In this document: one piece after another, positions 57,715-64,000 of the stretch
How the letters are laid out: the number at the start of each line of letters is the position of its first letter
Position numbering within the stretch: position 1 is the first letter of the stretch
Assembly: GCF_030611305.1 (NCBI RefSeq)
Contig: NZ_JAUWQB010000001.1
Span: 1-64,000 of the forward strand
Origin: Desulfobacula sp.
GTDB lineage: Bacteria > Desulfobacterota > Desulfobacteria > Desulfobacterales > Desulfobacteraceae
DNA length: 64,000 nucleotides
Direction: 5' to 3'
Position numbers and translations under genes: made by a program
Notes under the pieces: model-generated
What the model was told of the DNA's origin: nothing
The model's input: only the letters and a program-made list of their open reading frames with translations
Database searches by the model: none

Positions 57715-58893
57715 ATGGAAAACAATATTGTTAAGGCACTCATAAAAAAAGGGATAAAAGTTCCCAATCCCGAATCAGTCTATATATCAGAGGATGTCAA
57801 TCCAGACAGAATCTCAAGTGAAAATGTTATCATTTACGGCGGTTGTAAGATCATTGGAGAAAGCTGCCTGATTATGAGGAACTCCCAAATCGGATATGAA
57901 GCACCGGTTACACTTGAGAACACTTTAGTCGGAGAAAATACAAAATTAAAAGGGGGCTTTTTTAAAGGTGCTGTCTTTGCCGGTGATAATTCATTTGGCT
58001 CCGGAGCACATGTAAGGGAAGGCACTATATTTGAAGAAGAAGCCAATGCAGCCCATACGGTGGGTCTCAAGCAGACCATCCTGTTCCCATTTGTAACCCT
58101 GGGCAGCCTGATTAATTTTTGCGATTGTTTTATGGCCGGTGGAACAAGCCGTAAAAATCATTCTGAAGTCGGGTCTTCTTTCATCCATTTTAATTATACG
58201 CCAAATCAGGACAAGGCCACGCCTTCCATGATGGGGAATGTCCACCATGGTGTCATGCTGAATTCAGATCCGATTTTTTTAGGAGGGCAGGGGGGTCTTG
58301 TCGGGCCTGTCAGGATAGGATATGGCTGTATTACAGCAGCCGGTTCCATTATCAGGAAAAATGAATTGAAAAATAACCGGCTTATACTTGGCGGCGCTTT
58401 TAAGGATGTATCCATTCCAAAACAATTTTATGTTTATAAAAATGTGGCTCACATTTTGAATAACAATATTTATTATATAGCAGGGCTTATTTCCTTAAAA
58501 TTCTGGTACAAGCATATACGCCCGCTTTTTGTTTATGATGATTTTTCCCAAGGCTTGATCAAGGGCATGCAGTATAATTTAGATCAATGTATTGAAGAGA
58601 GAATTCAGCGGTTAAAGATTTTTTGTGAAAAATTGAAGTTGTCAAAAAAAACACTCCATGAAAAAGCAATGGATAAATTTAAACTGGCCGATGAAATTTT
58701 TAAAACCGAATGTGGAAATGATAATTTAAATAAAGAGGGCGAAATATTTATTCAGGTTATTGAAAAAAAAATAAGCCGGGTAGAAAAAAAATATATAAAA
58801 GTCATTCAGAGCCTGGAACCTGATGAGTGTGAAAAAGGCAGTCAGTGGTTGTTTCATATTGAACAGAGAATGATTGAAAAGTTAATAATATGA
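57715..58893 (+). CDS. Left-handed beta-helix (GlmU C-terminal-like) protein
   Basis: Hexapeptide-type repeats; VRIGYGCITAAGSIIRKNEL; precedes glmM. Confidence 0.72.
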   Translation: MENNIVKALIKKGIKVPNPESVYISEDVNPDRISSENVIIYGGCKIIGESCLIMRNSQIGYEAPVTLENTLVGENTKLKGGFFKGAVFAGDNSFGSGAHVREGTIFEEEANAAHTVGLKQTILFPFVTLGSLINFCDCFMAGGTSRKNHSEVGSSFIHFNYTPNQDKATPSMMGNVHHGVMLNSDPIFLGGQGGLVGPVRIGYGCITAAGSIIRKNELKNNRLILGGAFKDVSIPKQFYVYKNVAHILNNNIYYIAGLISLKFWYKHIRPLFVYDDFSQGLIKGMQYNLDQCIEERIQRLKIFCEKLKLSKKTLHEKAMDKFKLADEIFKTECGNDNLNKEGEIFIQVIEKKISRVEKKYIKVIQSLEPDECEKGSQWLFHIEQRMIEKLII

Positions 58894-58918
58894 ACTAATA
58901 ATCTGGCAGGACTAAAAA

Positions 58919-60274
58919 ATGGGAAGACTTTTTGGGACAGATGGGATCAGGGGAGTTGCCAACCGATACCCCATAACGTGTGAAATTGCCTTGAAAACAG
59001 GAAGGGCGGTTGGACTCTTCGCCAAAGAGGGCGGTTATAAAACCGTAATTATTGGGAAAGACACACGGATTTCAGGAGATATGCTGGAGTCTGCCCTTGC
59101 GGCAGGTGTCTCATCAACAGGTATAGATGTCTTTCTGGCCGGTGTCATACCAACACCGGGGGTGGCATATCTGTGTTCTGATATTAAAAATGCAGGCGCA
59201 GGAATCGTCATATCCGCTTCCCATAACCCATATCAGGATAACGGGATTAAGATTTTTAAGCATGGGGGAGAAAAGTTATCAGAGGAACAGGAAAATAAAA
59301 TTGAAGATTATATCCTTGGCGGCGATAGTGTTCCACGGGGAAACGTTGGAAAAATAGCTGTAATTTCAGATAGTTTGGAAAGGTACTCCGCATTCTTGCT
59401 GTCCATGTTTCCTTTTAAGAAACTCGATAAAAAATTAAAATTGGTTATTGATAGCTCAAATGGGGCTGCGTCAAAAATTGCGCACATGGTCTTTAATGAT
59501 AAATTGTTTAACGTCCAATTTATTTATGATTCTCCTGATGGAAAGAATATTAATGATAGTTGCGGATCCCAGCACACACAAGAGTTGCAACGGTTGGTGG
59601 TCAAAGAAAAAGCAGACATTGGACTCGCATTCGATGGAGATGCCGACCGATTTATCGCTGTTGATGAAAATGGCAACGAGATTACAGGGGACAGAATTCT
59701 TGCTGTTTGTGCAAAGTTTGCAAAAGAGCGGGAAAATCTGAATAAAAATGTAGTTGTAAGTACAATTATGAGCAATATTGGTTTGGGCAAGACACTTGCC
59801 AGTCTTGGGATTGACCATATTAAATCTGATGTCGGAGATCGCAAGGTCCTTGAGGAGATGAAGAGATCCGGTGCTGTCATTGGTGGCGAGGATTCCGGCC
59901 ATATGATCTTTTTAGATTACCATACAACGGGAGACGGGATGCTTTCAGCTTTAAAGCTGCTTGAGGTAATGATGGAAACAGGCCAGTCATTATCCAGCCT
60001 TACTTCAGTTATGACAGTCTATCCCCAGGTACTCATGAATGTGGAAGTGGATGAGTCCCGCCCGGATTTTATGAAAATCAAAATAATTGCAGATACAATT
60101 AAAGCCGTTGAGAGAAAACTGGGCGATAGGGGTAGGGTATTAATCCGTTATTCAGGCACCCAGCCCTTGCTTAGGGTAATGGTGGAAGGACCCGATCAGA
60201 GCCAGGTTGAAAGGTATTGCCAGGATATATGCAAAAGCATTAAAAAAACATTTAAACGAAAAACGGGTATTTAA
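58919..60274 (+). CDS. glmM: Phosphoglucosamine mutase
   Basis: GRLFGTDGIRGVAN; VISASHNPYQDNGIKIF; FDGDADRFIAVD. Confidence 0.95.
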   Translation: MGRLFGTDGIRGVANRYPITCEIALKTGRAVGLFAKEGGYKTVIIGKDTRISGDMLESALAAGVSSTGIDVFLAGVIPTPGVAYLCSDIKNAGAGIVISASHNPYQDNGIKIFKHGGEKLSEEQENKIEDYILGGDSVPRGNVGKIAVISDSLERYSAFLLSMFPFKKLDKKLKLVIDSSNGAASKIAHMVFNDKLFNVQFIYDSPDGKNINDSCGSQHTQELQRLVVKEKADIGLAFDGDADRFIAVDENGNEITGDRILAVCAKFAKERENLNKNVVVSTIMSNIGLGKTLASLGIDHIKSDVGDRKVLEEMKRSGAVIGGEDSGHMIFLDYHTTGDGMLSALKLLEVMMETGQSLSSLTSVMTVYPQVLMNVEVDESRPDFMKIKIIADTIKAVERKLGDRGRVLIRYSGTQPLLRVMVEGPDQSQVERYCQDICKSIKKTFKRKTGI

Positions 60275-60300
60275 TATAAATTTAAATACCCGTTTGTATT
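60262..60300 (+). terminator. Terminator after glmM
   Basis: CGGGTATTTA/TAAATACCCG hairpin followed by a T-rich tract. Confidence 0.7.
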
Positions 60301-60322
60301 TTTGGTTATTGGTGCTGGAAAA

Positions 60323-61030
60323 CTAGTCTCTGTTACCGCCAAAAATGAAAAGCATCATGATAAAAAGGTTGATAAAGTCAAGATAAAGGGTAAGCGCTCC
60401 CATCAATGCACCTTTTCGAATTATTGCACCTGTAGCGTTATTGGGAATAGTGGCTGACATGGTTTTTAATTTTTGGGTGTCATAGGCTGTAAGGCCGATA
60501 AACACAACAACACCGATATAGGAAATGATCATTTGCATGGCTGAGCTTTGCAGAAAAATGTTTACTACAGAGGCGATGATAATTCCGATTAAGCCCATAA
60601 ACATAAATCCGCCAAGAGATGTCAGGTCTTTTTTGGTGACCATTCCGTAAACACTGCAGGCAAGAAATGTTACAGCGCAAATCATAAATGTAGAGACAAT
60701 GGATGTAGCGGTATAAGCAAGAAAAATAAAAGATAAGGTTATCCCATTCAAAATCGAGTAAATGGTAAATAGGGCAGTCGCAGTCGCAGCATTAATCTTT
60801 TGAATTCTTGCGCTTAGAAAAAACACAAATCCAAGCTCTGCAAAAATCAGCATCATAATTAAGCCGGGGGTTCCGTATAGAAGTTGAACCAGGGTTTCAT
60901 TGTGAGACACATAGTAGGCAGTAAAACCAGTAAGTGCCAGCGCAATGGCCATCCAATTGTATACGCTTCTAATAAATGAATTTGTTTTTACCAGGACAGC
61001 GTTTTGTGAAACCGAAGAGTATGAATCCAT
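60323..61030 (-). CDS. Bax inhibitor-1/YccA family membrane protein
   Basis: 7 TM pattern; ALTLYLDFINLFIMMLFIFGG C-terminus. Confidence 0.92.
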   Translation of the reverse strand: MDSYSSVSQNAVLVKTNSFIRSVYNWMAIALALTGFTAYYVSHNETLVQLLYGTPGLIMMLIFAELGFVFFLSARIQKINAATATALFTIYSILNGITLSFIFLAYTATSIVSTFMICAVTFLACSVYGMVTKKDLTSLGGFMFMGLIGIIIASVVNIFLQSSAMQMIISYIGVVVFIGLTAYDTQKLKTMSATIPNNATGAIIRKGALMGALTLYLDFINLFIMMLFIFGGNRD

Positions 61031-61182
61031 TTTGTTCCTCCAAATAAGTTATTATTTAAGATGTAATATAACACGAAAGGGGGAGATTTCAAGATTATAA
61101 TTTGGTTAGGTGTTGAAATAAGGCCTGTTTTGATCAATATAATAAAAAGTTTACATAATATATATTATCAGACCTTAGGGAA

Positions 61183-61208
61183 AATATTGTGATTGCAGTC
61201 ACAATATT
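61183..61208. promoter_or_regulatory. CRP/HcpR-like binding site
   Basis: AATATTGTGA-TTGCAG-TCACAATATT, perfect inverted repeat with TTGTGA-N6-TCACAA core. Confidence 0.65.
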
Positions 61209-61325
61209 CATTTGTTGTATGATGACTGCCAATGGTTTTTAAAACAAAAATTTTATTGTTAAAAAAGCTTCTTTGTTTTATATATATTAATTTTGCATTA
61301 GAACTAAACTTTGTAACGGATAAGA

Positions 61326-62531
61326 ATGGCAGAAAAAAAGACAGGACATATTTATACTGTTTCTAAATTAACAAGGGAAATTAAATCTCTTTTAGAAGAG
61401 ACCTTTCCTTTTATATGGGTGACCGGAGAAATTTCCAACTATATGGTTCCTGCTTCCGGCCACTCTTATTTTACATTAAAAGACCCGCAAGCCGCCATAA
61501 GCGGCGTGATGTTTAAAAATCAAAAGCGTAACCTGAAGTTTGAACCTGAAAACGGCATGAATATTATTGGCCTTGCACGACTTTCCCTGTATGAACCCAG
61601 GGGATCTTATCAGATCATTTTTGAACATCTGGAACCGGAAGGCGTGGGTTCCATGCAGGTCGCATTTGAACAACTTAAAAAAAAATTATCCGGCCAAGGT
61701 CTTTTTGATGAGAAACACAAAAAGCCAATTCCGTTTTTACCTTCTCAAATCAGCATTATTACTTCCGGTACCGGTGCTGCGGTCAGAGATATTATTAATG
61801 TTGCCCAAAGGCGGTTTTCAAACTGCCCGCTTGAAATTATTCCGGTTAAAGTCCAGGGAAATGGATCACAAAATGAAATCTGTGATGCTATAAACCTTGT
61901 CAATCAATATCAAAAATCTGATTTGATCATACTGGCACGCGGTGGCGGTTCTTTGGAAGATTTAGCCGCATTTAATTCAGAGATTGTTGCAACTGCAATT
62001 TTTGATTCTCACATACCGATTATCACGGGTGTAGGCCATGAAACTGATTATACCATTGCAGATTTTGTTGCCGATCTGAGAGCTCCTACCCCTTCTGCAG
62101 CAGCAGAATTGGCGCTTCCGGATAAAAAAAATCTGGTTCAAAGGATTTCAGGCTTGCAGAAAAGTCTGAATACATCATTGAATAAGAAAGTTGTTTTGTT
62201 CAACCAGACCGTCTTTTATTTGATTTCAAGATTAAAAAGTCCTGTGGCAATTGTTTCTGATTTGAGGTTCAGGCTTGAAGATTATGAATCAAGGTTAACC
62301 AGCATGATGAAGCATTATATGCAATTGATAAAAATAAATCATTTAAAGCTTGACTCTAAACTTCAAGCGCTGAATCCGGAATCGATTTTAAAAAGAGGAT
62401 ACAGTATTTCAAGATTTGTTTCAGATAAAAAAGTGATTACAGAGTCAGGTGATGTAAAAAAGAACGATCAAATAGAAGTGATTCTTTCTAAAGGACGACT
62501 GATTACAAGGGTGGAAAAAGCAAATGGCTAA
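61326..62531 (+). CDS. xseA: Exodeoxyribonuclease VII large subunit
   Basis: GEISNY...GHSYFTLKD; ARGGGSLEDLAAFN; GVGHETDYTIADFVADLRAPTPSAAAE. Confidence 0.95.
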   Translation: MAEKKTGHIYTVSKLTREIKSLLEETFPFIWVTGEISNYMVPASGHSYFTLKDPQAAISGVMFKNQKRNLKFEPENGMNIIGLARLSLYEPRGSYQIIFEHLEPEGVGSMQVAFEQLKKKLSGQGLFDEKHKKPIPFLPSQISIITSGTGAAVRDIINVAQRRFSNCPLEIIPVKVQGNGSQNEICDAINLVNQYQKSDLIILARGGGSLEDLAAFNSEIVATAIFDSHIPIITGVGHETDYTIADFVADLRAPTPSAAAELALPDKKNLVQRISGLQKSLNTSLNKKVVLFNQTVFYLISRLKSPVAIVSDLRFRLEDYESRLTSMMKHYMQLIKINHLKLDSKLQALNPESILKRGYSISRFVSDKKVITESGDVKKNDQIEVILSKGRLITRVEKANG

Positions 62532-62751
62532 GAAAAAAACGTTTGATGCAGCTTTAAAAGAACTTGAAAAAATTGTAAAGGAAATGGAATCCGGGAATCT
62601 TTCGCTTGAAGGTGCTGTAAAAAAATATGAATCAGGGATGAAGCAATCAAAATATTGTCTCGATCTTTTAGATAAAACTGAAAAAAAAATAGCGATGCTT
62701 ACAAAAGACTGTGATGGTAATGTAAAAGAAGAACCCTTTAAAGATGAATAA
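62524..62751 (+). CDS. xseB: Exodeoxyribonuclease VII small subunit
   Basis: FDAALKELEKIVKEMESGNLSLEGAVKKYESGM. Confidence 0.95.
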   Translation: MAKKKTFDAALKELEKIVKEMESGNLSLEGAVKKYESGMKQSKYCLDLLDKTEKKIAMLTKDCDGNVKEEPFKDE

Positions 62752-63657
62752 TATGGATTTTAATCTGAAGCAATACTTGATGGAAAAACAGGAACTGGTT
62801 AACCGGTATCTGAAACTTATTCTTGAGCAGTTTAATCAAAAACATAAACTGATTATGGCGATGGACCATTCTCTCATGGCCGGGGGAAAAAGACTGCGCC
62901 CTATCCTGTCAATGGCTGCCGCCCAGGCCTGCGGAAAAGATTTTTTAATCGCCCTGCCCGCTTGCTGTGCCATTGAAATGATCCATACCTATTCCTGATT
63001 CATGATGATTTGCCTGCCATGGATAATGATGACTTAAGACGCGGATTGTCGACCTGTCATAAGAAATTTTCCGAAGCCACTGCCATTTTGGCCGGAGACG
63101 CATTACTGACCCATGCCTTTAATATTATTTCTCAACCAGAACAAGTTTTTAAAATATATCCGGATACTCAGACAAGAATTAAATTGATTTCCAGGATTTC
63201 TTGGGCTGCGGGTATTAAAGGTATGGTTGAAGGGCAGATGCTTGATATGCAGTCGTATCAATCGGAACAAAGAGACAACTTAACCCATCTGAAGAAAATA
63301 CATGCCCTTAAAACCGGTAAAATGATCACAGTCAGTGTTGAAGCAGGTGCTATAAGTGTGGATGCTGATACTGAAACAATTGAAAAATTAATTATTTATG
63401 CAGGCAAAATCGGTCTGGCGTTTCAGGTTGCGGATGATATTTTGAATATTGAAGGTGACCCAAAAATAATGGGGAAGGCTGCCGGGTCTGATGCATTGAA
63501 TGATAAAATGACCTTTCCGGCAATTATCGGTCTTGCTGAGTCAAAAAAATATGCAAAAAAACTCATTGATGATGCCATCGAGACAATTTCGCAATTTGAT
63601 GAAAAGGCAGTCCCCTTAAGAGCAATTGCCAACTATATTATTAACAGGGATCACTAA
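62744..63657 (+). pseudogene. ispA: Polyprenyl (farnesyl/geranylgeranyl) diphosphate synthase, frameshifted near 62995
   Basis: MAGGKRLRPILSMAAAQACG...EMIHTYS* then, in the -1 frame, (LIHD)[13 protein letters not shown]...FQVADDILNIEGD; continuous domain if one C is restored. Confidence 0.88.
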
Positions 63658-63677
63658 CCTATTGAGGTTGATAAATT

Positions 63678-64000
63678 TTGAGTCTTCTTGAACAAATAAA
63701 AACATCCAAAGACATTAAACAACTCTCCAGAAAAGAGTTGAAACTCCTGGCCGGAGATATTCGTGAAAGAATTATTGATGTGGTATCAAAAAATGGTGGG
63801 CATCTGGCCTCAAGCCTTGGTGCGGTGGAGTTGACGCTGGCCATTCACACTGTTTTTGATCTGCCAAAGGATACATTGATATGGGATGTCGGGCATCAGT
63901 CTTATGCGCATAAGCTGATTACCGGAAGGAATGATGTTTTTGACAGTCTCCGTCAGTATAAAGGCATATCAGGATTTTCAAAAATTAAAGAGAGCCCCTA
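63678..64000 (+). CDS. dxs: 1-deoxy-D-xylulose-5-phosphate synthase, N-terminal part (runs off the window)
   Basis: TTG start; [39 protein letters not shown]...[16 protein letters not shown]. Confidence 0.93.
   Translation, partial: MSLLEQIKTSKDIKQLSRKELKLLAGDIRERIIDVVSKNGGHLASSLGAVELTLAIHTVFDLPKDTLIWDVGHQSYAHKLITGRNDVFDSLRQYKGISGFSKIKESP

Noticed and set aside
62996-62998. TGA in ispA as selenocysteine codon
   Set aside because: The reading frame changes after it; homologs have Leu-Ile in the shifted frame, so this is an indel, not Sec.
62990-63000. Programmed -1 frameshifting in ispA
   Set aside because: No X-XXY-YYZ slippery site; a missing C is simpler.
1-64000. CRISPR array, tRNA, rRNA, prophage or intact IS element
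   Set aside because: No regularly spaced repeats, cloverleaf/T-loop motifs, transposase, integrase or structural phage genes recognised in the window.

Overview
The window is gene-dense and looks like chromosomal DNA from an anaerobic, sulfate-reducer-like (Desulfobacteraceae-type) deltaproteobacterium. That assignment is an inference from gene content only. Recognisable blocks are: two paralogous PAS/sigma54/Fis activators; a DUF4242-like/DUF1638/flavoprotein cluster; a polar amino-acid ABC operon with saccharopine-dehydrogenase-like and D-cysteine-desulfhydrase-like enzymes; two RACo-like [2Fe-2S]-ASKHA proteins; a LolDE-type ABC/LolA-like/beta-barrel envelope system; a liv branched-chain amino-acid ABC operon; fabH; pgi; a SLOG-type putative Mo-carrier with a rhomboid-DnaJ_C fusion; a tandem CDP-alcohol phosphatidyltransferase fusion divergent from ydbH-ynbE-ydbL; two tungsten aldehyde ferredoxin oxidoreductases; radical SAM enzymes; a Ni/Co ECF transporter; recJ; an LbH protein with glmM; and xseA-xseB-ispA-dxs. 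The most interesting item is absent from the ORF track: a ~52-aa candidate selenoprotein (22259-22417). It has an in-frame TGA followed at the right distance by a SECIS-like hairpin, sits behind a textbook sigma54 promoter, and has a nested palindrome (possible bidirectional enhancer) upstream. Other notable items: a candidate sigma54-dependent sRNA (~247-355), an HcpR/CRP-like palindrome (61183-61208), a flavodoxin gene broken by a 37-bp direct repeat whose collapse would restore the frame, a 1-nt frameshift in ispA, and two gene fossils (GlnQ C-terminus; DUF1456 N-terminus).
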